Position numbers and translations under genes: made by a program. 64,000 nt of DNA. Source: Microthyrium microscopicum. Its lineage: Eukaryota > Ascomycota > Dothideomycetes > Microthyriales > Microthyriaceae. The DNA is taken from contig MU004236.1 of NCBI GenBank assembly GCA_010405405.1, positions 632,576 through 696,575 on the forward strand. Direction: 5' to 3'. The notes beneath the pieces were generated by a model, which made no database searches, was not told where the DNA came from, and saw only the letters and a program-made list of their open reading frames with translations. Of this stretch, positions 20,750-30,039 are shown one piece after another (the first letter of the stretch is position 1; every line of letters begins with the position of its first letter).

Positions 20750-22673
20750 ATGGACGACAAGAAAGAAAATGTACAGCATGTTGAGCGCTTCGAGTCTGTG
20801 GTTGATAGCGATAGCTCCCACAGTATTCGGCGTTTTGACCAGCAGGAGACCAAAAGATTGCTGAGAAAGATTGATTGGGTTCTATTACCATTTATAAGTC
20901 TTCTATATCTGTACGTATCTTGATGTTGTTGTAGAACTGCTCTAACTACTAGAAGACTTTCGTTTTTGGATCGGTACGTCCAAGCGTATCAGGTTGGAAG
21001 TTAACATCACTGAACAATACTAGAACGAATATTGGAAATGCTCGCCTTTCTGACTTGGAAGTGGATTTACAAATGGAAGGACTACAGTTCAACGTGCGCA
21101 ACTCTTCTTGTCCAAAGATATATCGCTAACCAATTCAAGTTGGCACTTGCAGCCTTTTTCATTCCATATGCTCTAGGTACGCCAAAATGATGAACTTGAA
21201 GAAGAAATCCAAGTCATTGACCTCGAGCAGTTGAAATTCCTTCTAACTACATGATGAAAATCATGCCTCCATCAATATGGATTCCAACGATTATGGTTGG
21301 CTGGGGTATAGTATGTACATGTATGGGATTGGTCAAAGACTTCACAGGACTCGCGGTCGCAAGAGCATTTCTTGGTCTCACAGAAGGCGGATTGTTCCCC
21401 GGAATATCTTTCTTGTAAGTCCACGAGTTGCTGTTTACATTTCTGAGTGGATTACTGACATCAGCTTAGCATAACACAATGGTATTGCAAACATGAGTGT
21501 GCTCTTCGCCTTTCGATCTTCTTCTCCGCAGCAACGATAGCTGGTGGATTCGGTGGACTATTTGCCAGAGTGCTGACTATGCTCAATGGCAAACTTGGAC
21601 ATCCTGGCTGGGCGTGGATTTTTATCGTCGAGGGCGCTCTGACTATAGTCGTTGGTAGGTTAGCCTTGTTGTAGTAAAACGTACCACGACTGACTTGGCT
21701 AGCTCTCTCTGCTTACAAGGCGATGCAGGATTATCCTGCCACAGCAAAGTTTCTAACAGAGCAAGAGAGGGCAGAAGTTGCTGCTCGCCTTGCTGAGGAT
21801 CGCGATTATCTGACTGAAAGCAATGACAAGAAGTTTGTGTGGGCGGCCATTACAGACTGGAAGACATATGTTTATTCCGCCATGGGAATCTGCTCTGCTG
21901 TGCCAGTGTACTCTCTATCTCTTTTTATGCCCACAATCATCGCAAGTCTGGGATTCAAAAATGCAACAGCACAGTTAATGACCGTCCCGGTCTACACCCT
22001 GGCTTGCATGTTCACGATCACTGGTAAGTTATCGTATCACAAGCATATATCTTCTAGCTGCTGACCATTCGGGAGGTGGCTTTCTTGCCGATAAGTTTAA
22101 GCAACGGGGTGTGTTTATCATAGGATTCACAATGGTAGCGTACGTATCACGATCCTCTCAAGTCAATGAAGCAGCTAACATTGCGTCTGCAGAATTACTG
22201 GATTTATCATACTCATGAACGCCAAAGGCGACAGCGTCAAATACTTCGGTTGCTGCGTAATCGCTTGCGGCATCTTCCCAACAGTCCCTCAAGCCATCGC
22301 ATGGTATGTTCTTGAAATTTGCAACACCTTGTGACATCCGTTTTAATTGCTTGATAGGGCCAGCAATAACGTTGGAGGCTCAACGAAAAAGTCTATCACC
22401 ATCGCTACTTTCGTTATGTTTAGTAATGCCGGAGCTGTTACTTCGAGCTTTATCTATCTGCCAGCAGCAGCACCGAAGTATACTTCTGGACATTCAATCC
22501 TGCTGGGCGCAAACGCCATGACATGCATTATCGCAACGTTCCTGACCACCTGGTTCCGGCGAGAAAATGCGCGGCGAGACGCTATCAAACCAGCTGCAAT
22601 GTATACGAAAGACGAGAAGCTGTTAGACAGCGAGATGGGCGAAAATGCGCGATTCTTTAGATTTACGATATAG
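20750..22673 (+). CDS. Dal5-type MFS transporter (anion:cation symporter family)
   Basis: Ten exons join in frame to 495 residues: 20750–20910, 20953–20973, 21024–21093, 21140–21176, 21231–21414, 21470–21654, 21703–22023, 22058–22139, 22193–22303 and 22358–22673. All introns are GT–AG and 34–65 bases long; the 34-base one (22024–22057) is very short and its acceptor is the least sure. Family signatures of the allantoate/nicotinate/pantothenate permeases are plain: RLSFLDRTNIGNAR after the first membrane span, FFIPYALVEIPSNYMMK, ARAFLGLTEGGLFPGISF, and FFSAATIAGGFGGLFA then GWAWIFIVEGALTIVV. Twelve membrane spans are expected. Family members import small organic anions such as allantoate, ureidosuccinate, nicotinate or tartrate; the substrate cannot be told. 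Two exons are very small (21 and 37 bases). The gene converges with the LPMO gene. Confidence 0.9.
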
Positions 22674-22898
22674 TGCACCGTTCTCGGGGCGATTGGATGG
22701 CAATGCCGGCAGGTGTTTCCATGTAGGATTATAGGACAGATTTGTTGATCATTCTCACGAAAACAGCTGGCAAGGGATAGTCGGTTGGCAGAAATTTGGC
22801 TAAGGTCTTGGATTGTGGTTCATTATCTCATCGGACCTGTTATCTATAACTAATACAACTCTTCCTACTGCAAATGTTTCTGTACTTTAAGAACATAA

Positions 22899-24503
22899 TC
22901 AAACGATAGCACCATTCACGCAACTTGTACCAGCTGCAACTGAACCCATATCCACCCAGCCACCGTGATCACATAACATGAAACTGTTCCCATTGTTTCG
23001 GCAGCCAATACTTCCATCAGGCGAACAGCCCCCGAACGGTCTTGCGGCGGCATACAAATCATAGCGATGGTAGCCCGCTGGAGCTGCGGGCTGCTGGCCC
23101 AAACTATCAGATGTTGGTTCGAGATTAGGCAAGCACTCCATGCCTGCTGCGATAGGTCTTGGATAGAGCCAGGTCCATCCGTAGTTGGTCTGGTCACAGG
23201 TATAGAACACAGAAGCTGACGTGCATAAGAAAGAGCCTGGGTCGCAGGGTAAGTATTCGCCCAGATTCTCTGGATCTGCATACGGGATCTCAGGAGGCGG
23301 AGGAGGTAGAGAGGACGATGAAGGCGAAGAAGAAATCTGTGATACACTAGATGATTGTGGGGGATTGTATGAGATGCTGGATCCTTGTGGTGAAGTCATT
23401 GAGCTTCCTGGTCCCATTGTACTATCCGCTGTCGTTGAGATGCTTGGACCCATTGGGCCATCGCAACCACTTGTGACAGTTGCAAGTGTGGAAGGATGGC
23501 AAGATGGACAGACATAGCCTGTTGCTGTTGACGTCAGGGTTACTGTAGTCGTACCGCTGCTCTGTGCTGTACTACATGGAACATCTGTGAATGATATGGC
23601 GTAGCTGGGCATTGCTGAAGTTGGGTAGGTCATGGCGCTTGAGGATGGCATGATGCTGGGGTTGGGCAATGACATGATCATGGCGCTGGACGATGACATG
23701 ATCATGGATGAAGAAGGATCGCCAGCTCCTTCTGCCATCACAAGCCCATTCTGTCTTTGGCTGGAATCACCACTGCTTGAGCTACTGTTGCTTGAACCAT
23801 AGCCAGCTAGGCCTGGAAGCGGAACCTCGCAACTAGGATCATATGTTGGTGAGCTAGCGCTCAATCCACCACCATATTCAACAGATGGGCCAGGGTCCGG
23901 GAAGACAGGGTCGTATGTCTCGTTAGTTGCACAGTGGTTAACGCTTATTTGGTTAGCTACCCATATCCCGGGGAGCTTGGAGTTGAAGTCTGCGTCATCT
24001 GTGGTTGAGCTCGAGATTGTTACAGCGGCGCAATTCATGTAGAACTCTCTATTTCCATTATGATTCATCCAGGTCCATGCTAGTATGGCTGGACCAGATG
24101 GAACATAGTCTGGTATTGTGTAGTCCAGATCAATGGGTCCTGGCCCACTCGGACAGCCACCAATAAACGATTTGATCACTCTAAAAACTTGATGATCTTG
24201 ATCGATGGACAGGGAGATCTGACATGATCCACCGTTGTGAAACGCTGAATCCACTAATGTGATGTTGTAAGGATCAGTGTCTCCAGCCTGTAGAGTTGTG
24301 GAGGACGGCCAATTCTGCTTTTGATAGCCTTTGCAGGGGAATTGGGAGCCATCGGCAGCGAGAGGTGCCATCAAATTATAATCGGGATTGGTCGCTGCAG
24401 GATTAAGTTTGCTATCCATGGGAATAGGCCAGGACATTTCCATGTGGCACGAAGCCAATGACGCCAGTAAGGAAAGAATTGAAATTGTTTGTGTAAACGA
24501 CAT
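22899..24503 (-). CDS. AA11-type lytic polysaccharide monooxygenase with C-terminal module
   Basis: A single exon of 534 residues from the ATG at 24503. I chose this start because it gives a standard signal peptide, MSFTQTISILSLLASLASC, that ends directly before His. The mature protein then begins HMEMSWPIPM, so His1 can form the copper-binding histidine brace required for LPMO activity. A conserved core follows (FPCKGYQ, AFHNGGSCQISLS, GPAILAWTWMNHNG, EFYMNCAAV), as in AA11 enzymes, which oxidise chitin. Next is a ~170-residue Ser/Thr/Pro-rich, probably O-glycosylated linker with SSSAMIMS-type repeats, then a Cys-rich C-terminal module (ADPENLGEYLPCDPGSFLC … CDHGGW) like the X278 module that accompanies some AA11 proteins and is thought to bind chitin. 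It is a secreted enzyme, acting outside the cell or on the fungal wall. Confidence 0.88.
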   Translation of the reverse strand: MSFTQTISILSLLASLASCHMEMSWPIPMDSKLNPAATNPDYNLMAPLAADGSQFPCKGYQKQNWPSSTTLQAGDTDPYNITLVDSAFHNGGSCQISLSIDQDHQVFRVIKSFIGGCPSGPGPIDLDYTIPDYVPSGPAILAWTWMNHNGNREFYMNCAAVTISSSTTDDADFNSKLPGIWVANQISVNHCATNETYDPVFPDPGPSVEYGGGLSASSPTYDPSCEVPLPGLAGYGSSNSSSSSGDSSQRQNGLVMAEGAGDPSSSMIMSSSSAMIMSLPNPSIMPSSSAMTYPTSAMPSYAISFTDVPCSTAQSSGTTTVTLTSTATGYVCPSCHPSTLATVTSGCDGPMGPSISTTADSTMGPGSSMTSPQGSSISYNPPQSSSVSQISSSPSSSSLPPPPPEIPYADPENLGEYLPCDPGSFLCTSASVFYTCDQTNYGWTWLYPRPIAAGMECLPNLEPTSDSLGQQPAAPAGYHRYDLYAAARPFGGCSPDGSIGCRNNGNSFMLCDHGGWVDMGSVAAGTSCVNGAIV

Positions 24504-25331
24504 AGTGAGAGGAGTGATGAGCATCATCAAAACGAAGGGCTTGTCTACATGGTCAGAACAGGGTAGGCTGAGGAGACATATTAAATCTATGGCTGATGAT
24601 CTCTATCAGTAAGGGATTCCATAACCACGCGGTAGCTACGCGATGTTGCGAAGAATGCTGGCTGGGTCCAGGCGCGCGTAGCCATCTCGACTGTAGTAGG
24701 CATTCCTAATCCGAATTTGGCTCAGCAAGCTATGCTAGGTTCTCCAAATTGAAGAGGTTGGACAGCACTGATCTATACTTATGATGGCCGCTAGCCAAAA
24801 TCCATAACTATGTTATATCAGGTCTCCATCTCATGGGAGGCTGAGCTTGCCTAAAGAATCTCGGACGAGTAAATGCCTCTGGGGAGAAAATCAGAAGCGC
24901 GCTCCTCTAGACTGGACTTCCAGCAAGATACACTATTTATCACCATCGAGAGGCTGGGCATGCCGTGTTGCTGGATAAATCCAGCTAAATAGTGGCATAA
25001 CGGTTGAATACGAAGTAGTATGCGGGGGTATGACAAATGAAAAAGATGGCGGAGCGCATTCCAATCTAGCTAACCGGAGAGGCTGAGTACTTTAGAAGAT
25101 GGCGAATAATCAAGACAAAGAACTGAGAACAATGGTTGAAGTTGGAAGGGAAGGAGTTGAAAGTGAAAAGGGGTAGCACTGGAGATAGTGATACGGTGCT
25201 CGGTAAAGCCGAAAGATCAAGATAAGATTGACGTCGTCGTACTTCGTAAGTGTGCCAACTTTTTTCTAACAACAATCCCGCCGAGCTCAACTCTCCGTGA
25301 CTGAACAATTGCCAACTATGTTAGCAGGACA
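24504..25331. promoter_or_regulatory. Divergent promoter region of LPMO and carrier genes
   Basis: About 830 bases between the LPMO start (leftward) and the mitochondrial carrier start (rightward). I saw no coding exon or strong regulatory motif. A TGGCGGAGCG string near 25048 resembles, but does not match, the CGG elements further right. Confidence 0.4.
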
Positions 25332-26442
25332 ATGTCCAGAACTTCTTCCTCGGTCAAGCCTCCAGGGCCTCGGAAGGTAACGACATCTACTGCTATACAC
25401 TACCCCTTCTGGTTCGGAGGCTCTGCATCATCCCTGGCCGCGTGCGTCACACATCCGCTGGATTTAGGTACGATTCGATCAATCCATGCTTCGCTCATGG
25501 CCCTCTTCATCATATCCATTGCATCTACTAACCTGTTACAGTGAAGGTAAGGCCCAATGGACAACCTCACGCCCTTCAGACTTTGCGCTAACGGTTATGC
25601 AAGGTACGGTTACAAACACAACACAATGGCGGACCAAAACGGAACATGGTGCAGATGTTTGGGCATGTTGTCAAGTCCAATGGGTTTTTAGGTTTATACA
25701 AAGGGGTAACTACCAAAACAAAACTCTCGAGACACTTTCGCTAATCCATTTCTAGCTCTCAGCATCACTACTGCGACAACTTACCTATTCAACCACCCGA
25801 TTTGGTATATACGCACATCTCAAAACCTCAATATCCGATCGTCGCAGTCAACCGAGCTTCCCACAACTCATCGCCATCTCTTCGGCTTCTGGTTTCATCG
25901 GTGGAATCGCTGGAAACCCTGCGGATGTATTGAACGTACGCATGCAACATGATGCAGCTTTGCCCGCCGCTGAGCGACGAAATTATAAAAATGCAATAGA
26001 TGGTCTTATCCGGATGGCCCGCGAAGAAGGCCTAGCATCATTATGGCGTGGCGTCTGGCCAAACAGTATGCGTGCAGCCTTAATGACTGCGTCACAACTC
26101 GCGTCTTATGATATATTCAAAGACCTGATCCTCCGTTACACATCGTTGCCAGACAATACCATCACGCATTTCTCTGCTTCTTTGATGGCCGGATTTGTCG
26201 CAACGACAGTCTGCTCCCCTGTTGATGTCATCAAAACTCGGATCATGAGTGCGTCCGAGAACAAAAGCCTGGCAAAACTACTCTCAGATACATATCGAAA
26301 TGAAGGACCCGGCTGGATGTTCCGAGGCTGGGTACCAAGCTTCATACGACTAGGACCACACACTATCGCGACATTTCTTTTCCTCGAGCAACATCAAAAA
26401 GTCTACCGATATTTGAAAGGAATTAACACTTTGGACACTTGA
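25332..26442 (+). CDS. DIC1: Mitochondrial dicarboxylate-type carrier
   Basis: Exons 25332–25467, 25542–25546, 25604–25705 and 25756–26442 give 309 residues. The product is a mitochondrial carrier with three repeats of about 100 residues and six membrane spans, in the inner membrane. The repeat signatures are visible: THPLDLVKVRLQT in repeat 1, GNPADVLNVRMQHD in repeat 2 and CSPVDVIKTRIMS in repeat 3. LNVRMQHDAALP, RNYKNAIDGLIRMAREEG and MTASQLASYD match dicarboxylate carriers that exchange malate or succinate for phosphate. Exon 2 is only five bases (TGAAG), yet without it the first PxDxxK motif is broken, so it is strongly supported. The gene symbol is by resemblance to yeast DIC1; a related oxaloacetate or other carboxylate carrier is possible. 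Confidence 0.9.
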
Positions 26443-26776
26443 GAGCGATTTTGCATCATACAGACGCCCGCCTAGATTACCAATGATACCCACCCAAAGT
26501 ACGAATAATGGTTTGCCAATGCACTGCTGAGGCAACTACTGCGCATATTCGCCGTTTGTACATTACCAAACTAACCTAGACAAATTAGACTATTTATTTC
26601 CTGTATCCTTCGTGTGCCGGCCATGTTAGCATTTAGATTGCAGTATGCTGCAGATAACAGTATATCTGGAAGCAGGAGTTCGAAATGCGATCAACATAGG
26701 ATTTCTATTCCGACTTCACGGATTGTTATCTGTAACAAGACGCCACCATACATTCTTGGATGGTCGAACTTTTTGA
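26443..26776. other. Convergent 3' region
   Basis: This gap separates the ends of the carrier (+) and the FrnE-like gene (−). No coding signal or repeat was noticed. Confidence 0.5.
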
Positions 26777-27576
26777 TCAATCGCGAAAGCAGATTCTATC
26801 CGCGCACTGGTCCTCCTCGTTCTGGCAGCTACCAGTGACTAAATCCCCTTTCTCTTCTCCTTTGCTTTCCTTGATCTGCACGAAAATCTCCAAGAAATCA
26901 GACGAGTCCTGCGCGCCGTCGACAACGTTCGTTCCGTTGACGATGAAATACGGGACCCCTTTGCTCACCACCTTGCGATTGCGTTCTGCCTCCGCGTCCA
27001 CCTCTTGCGCCGCCAGCCCAGACCCAAGCCACTCGATTACCTCTTGCTTGTCGAGACCGGCACGAACGGCGATATCCCGAAGTGTGCCACGGTCCGCGAT
27101 GTCCTCTTCGCGTTCGTGGTATGCCTCGAAGATCTTCTCAACGAGCGAATTTTGCAGCTCGGACGATTTCGTGGACTGGCACAGATGAATAAGGCGATGC
27201 GCTTCGCTAGTATGTCCAATCTTTCCTCCCCACTTGAAGTCGATTCCGACCGAAGCTCCGATGCGATGCATGCGGGCCTTGAGCTTCTCTTGCTCCTCGG
27301 TGCTCATGTTGGCCAATTTGACTTTTGTTAGTTCGCGCTTCTCGACGCTTGCTCCAGTGTTGTAGTTGAGATAGTATGGCCGCCAATTGATTGCAAAAGT
27401 GTCGTTCTTGCCTCCTGGGTACGTCTTTTGATACAAGGTAATGGCTTGTTCGAGCCTTTTCTTGCCCACGTAGCACCACTAGAAAAATTCTTAGCATTGC
27501 ACTTCCTCAAACTTTTTCTGACTGCACATACCACACAGGGGATGTCAGAGATGATGTCGATTGCGAAAACCGTCAT
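26777..27576 (-). CDS. FrnE/DsbA-like thiol oxidoreductase
   Basis: Exons (leftward) 27576–27532 and 27478–26777 give 248 residues. It belongs to the DsbA/FrnE–GST-kappa branch of the thioredoxin superfamily, which includes polyketide-pathway FrnE and 2-hydroxychromene-2-carboxylate isomerase. Seen: MTVFAIDIISDIPCVWCYVG, where the redox motif CxxC is CVWC, instead of the usual CPWC; WGGKIGHTSEAHRLI in the helical insert; and SKGVPYFIVNG with the cis-proline loop. No signal peptide is evident, so it is probably cytosolic. The intron falls inside the CxxC motif, between Val and Trp. The Zn2Cys6 regulator lies just upstream on the same strand, and the 361-base gap between them has a CGG-repeat element about 115 bases before this start codon, suggesting control by that regulator. 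The substrate is unknown. Confidence 0.88.
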
Positions 27577-27937
27577 TGTGAATAAATTGGTCTCAAACAA
27601 AAGATATCTTTCTGATGAGCATAGAAAGACGCCAAAAGCAGGCAAATTTGTCCCGACCAAAAGTTGGTGCCTAAACCTATCTTACTTGAGTTGCGGAAAT
27701 TGCGGAGCGTAGCTAAGTCACGTATGCGGCAAAGTAGCGGAAATGGTAGTATATTATCCAACTTTCCGCAATTCTGTTCCGCGTATGACATTGACGACGC
27801 GCAAGATTTGAAGCACTTTTTAATCAACCAAAAAGACCGGAAAATTGTTTGACGTCTATGCCATTGAAAACTTCAGGTGCTAGCCTTGCTACTCACACTG
27901 TTCAGCTCTCGAATAAGAGACCATCCATCATAAATAA
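27577..27937 (-). promoter_or_regulatory. Promoter of FrnE-like gene with CGG-triplet cluster
   Basis: On the + strand, 27691–27708 reads TTGCGGAAATTGCGGAGC, a direct repeat of TGCGGA at 10-base spacing. It is followed by TGCGGC (27725), AGCGGAAAT (27736), an AT-rich GGTAGTATATTAT (27745–27757) and, in the opposite sense, TTTCCGCAATTCTGTTCCGC (27763–27782). CGG triplets in direct or inverted pairs are the classic half-sites of Zn2Cys6 factors, and such a factor is encoded next door. The direct repeat lies about 115 bases upstream of the FrnE-like start at 27576. Confidence 0.6.
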
Positions 27938-29300
27938 CTAAAGACAACCGCCACCTTTATGAAACCATCCCCGGGCTTCATCGACTCCTATACACGAGGT
28001 GATAAGAGCCTTTCCGAACGCATCAATATCGTCAGGTGTTGCATAGTTGAGGACTTCCGTATAGTCTAAGTTCTTCACAATGAAATGTTTTCTGTCATTC
28101 CAGGCGCAAGTGAAGTCAAATACTGACGTAGCTTGCCAGAGGTAGGCCGACGCGGTCCATATGGTTTTGAGAGCCGGCTGTATATCACAGTACCGCTGTT
28201 TGCCCCATAACAAGTGGTACATTGACAGAAAATAGAATGAGATGAGATATGTGCGTCTTGCTGATTCGCGGAACAGCCAAGATGACCAGAATGCCTTTGC
28301 GTGATCTGTTGGGTATATCTGCAAAGATGGTGTGAGGCAATCATCATCATCTTCAGATATCAGTGACTGCAAAGAGTGAGCGTAGGATTCGAGATGATGC
28401 ATGTCTTGTTCCGCATGAGCTCGAGCGGGAATCTTGGAGGGAGCGGTCAGTGAGCACAATATCGGTCGACTATATAGACTTACATCCCCGTCGAACAACC
28501 GCATACTTTGATATAGGATAAGAGATTGCGTTCGCGACAGAGTTTCGAGTGCGGACGCCGGCACCGGACTAGCAAGTAGCTCTGCGACACGCAGCTCCAT
28601 GTGACGAAATACAAATCTAGAATTCGTCTCGTTTCTTACTTGGTACAGCGCACATGTCCCTAGTGCGTCTAGACGGTATGCTTTTAGCATGTAAAATCTG
28701 CTTGAATGGAGACTATGCCGAACCTTGCATTGACTTTGGCATTGTTTCTTCGTATAGCATAGCATGCGACCAAGCAGTTTGATTCGTATTCACCATTTCT
28801 GCAGGCGCTCTTTTCAGTTCCCTGATCCCAAGCTCTATACGAGAAGCGATGGACGATGAAAATGAATTGACTCTATGAACAGAATCATGGAGTGTAGGTA
28901 GTAGTGGCCCGACAACCATTGGAGAAGGATTGCGTTCGTAATACAGAGGATCAGCATCCAAATCAAATAGATTATCTATCCCAGCGGACGGATCGATCGC
29001 TCCGATCTGCATGGTTCCATTAGGAGTAAAGTCAAGCAAGTCAAATGTGGAATCTTGGGTCGTAGTAGATTCCCTGTATTCCTCGCTGTTTAATGTGGTA
29101 AGAAAATTTCTTCCCACAGTGGATCTTTCTGTATCCAGGACTGGAGCGGGAATGAAATGGCAGTCCAGTTTTTGCTTGTTGCAACGCACGCAAGTACCAG
29201 TGCTTCGTTCGCAGCGCCGTTTTGCTTTGATGCATTCAATGCAAGACTTTCTGGATTGGGGGCGCCGCTTTTGGGAACTCCCTCTCTGGGAACTCGACAT
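27938..29300 (-). CDS. Zn2Cys6 fungal transcription factor
   Basis: Exons (leftward) 29300–28724, 28680–28484 and 28432–27938 give 422 residues. The N-terminus carries the binuclear zinc cluster CIECIKAKRRC…C-VRCNKQKLDC, all six cysteines present, preceded by a basic, Arg/Ser-rich tail (SSQKRRPQSRKS). The remainder resembles the short fungal-specific regulatory domain of pigment/secondary-metabolism regulators, with SLILYQSMRLFDGDIPARAHAEQD and a Trp-rich C-terminal part. The second intron (GTAAGT, 51 bases) is a multiple of three and could be retained without a frame change. The first intron (28723–28681, donor GTTCGG, acceptor AAAAG) is my best join but is not certain; another acceptor would change a few residues. 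The protein should act in the nucleus on paired CGG sites. Such sites occur upstream of this gene and of both neighbours. Confidence 0.85.
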
Positions 29301-29407
29301 TGCGGACAGCGCTCTAGCGGGCGGCGAAAGCGTACCGACTTATCAAGTGCCCTTGAGGTGATGTTGACGTGCTTGCGACGTCAGTTGAGGTTGGAAGATG
29401 ATACGAA

Positions 29408-29434
29408 TTGCGGAAACTGCGGAAACTGCGGAGC
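29408..29434. repeat. Triple TGCGGA direct repeat
   Basis: Three tandem copies read TTGCGGAAAC, TGCGGAAAC and TGCGGAGC. The block begins 108 bases upstream of the factor's start codon, close to the ~115-base offset of the related block upstream of the FrnE-like gene, and both are followed by a GGTAnTATATTAT string. This layout suggests a shared regulatory element. Confidence 0.65.
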
Positions 29435-29871
29435 ACGAAGTTGGCTAAACGCTAGCCAGATGTGGTAATATATTATGATCGTTAGTTCCTCACCCACCCC
29501 TGAATGCTTCCTAGCCGTAGACCCCCCTGAATTACCTATTCTTTCCTTTTCAAGTCCGATCCACCTACACATGTAGGATCTATTAAAATTAGACGCGCAG
29601 CCTTTGGCCTAGAAAATTGAATCTAACAGTCTTTCCAAATTTCTAATGACTTTCCTGCATATAAGTTAGATAATTGTTAGGCAAAGTAAAGAGACCAAAT
29701 CGTGTGAAGGACAGTGATGATCGGCTTAACAGGATTCTACTCAGCTTTATTAACAGCAGAGCTTTAAGAGATATGATTCAAAGGTAACGACTAAATGAGT
29801 GTTAAACAAGATATTGGAGTGAGCAGGGAATATTTAGCGCGGCGCGAGGAATAACGATCATATATCGTCTA

Positions 29872-29892
29872 AATTTCCGCAAATATGCGGAG
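29872..29892 (+). promoter_or_regulatory. Inverted CGG pair in NmrA-like promoter
   Basis: The sequence ATTTCCGCAAATATGCGGAG contains CCGCA and TGCGG as inverted half-sites around a 4-base AT spacer. It lies 25 bases before a TATA box and about 120–140 bases before the NmrA-like start. An inverted CCG…CGG pair is a usual Zn2Cys6 target. Confidence 0.55.
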
Positions 29893-29916
29893 CAAGTACC
29901 TACTAAGTAGGGTAGG

Positions 29917-29924
29917 TATATAAG
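29917..29924 (+). promoter_or_regulatory. TATA box of NmrA-like gene
   Basis: TATATAAG lies 91 bases before the chosen ATG. It is one of the few canonical TATA boxes in the window and suits a regulated, non-housekeeping gene. Confidence 0.6.
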
Positions 29925-30000
29925 AGTAGCAGTCTTGCTGAGTTATTGATTCTACATCAATCAGTTCCACGTTTTCAGTCAGTCGTCCACATCATCACAC

Positions 30001-30039
30001 ATGAAACCAAAGCAATGGCATCGAGGAAGGCTCTCGTAA
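30001..30039 (+). other. Upstream ORF overlapping the NmrA-like start
   Basis: ATG at 30001 opens a 12-codon frame ending TAA at 30039, in a different frame and overlapping the main start at 30015. The main ATG has a G at −3, the upstream one a C, so leaky scanning is likely. It could lower or tune translation. Confidence 0.5.

Larger units (their letters stand above)
29301..30014. promoter_or_regulatory. Divergent promoter region of Zn2Cys6 factor and NmrA-like gene
   Basis: The two start codons are 714 bases apart. Near the factor gene, 29408–29434 contains three copies of TGCGGA at 9–10-base spacing, followed on the + strand by an AT-rich GGTAATATATTAT (29464–29476). Near the NmrA-like gene, 29872–29892 holds an inverted pair (TTTCCGCA / TGCGGAGC). 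The arrangement could allow one factor to control both directions and its own gene. Confidence 0.6.
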
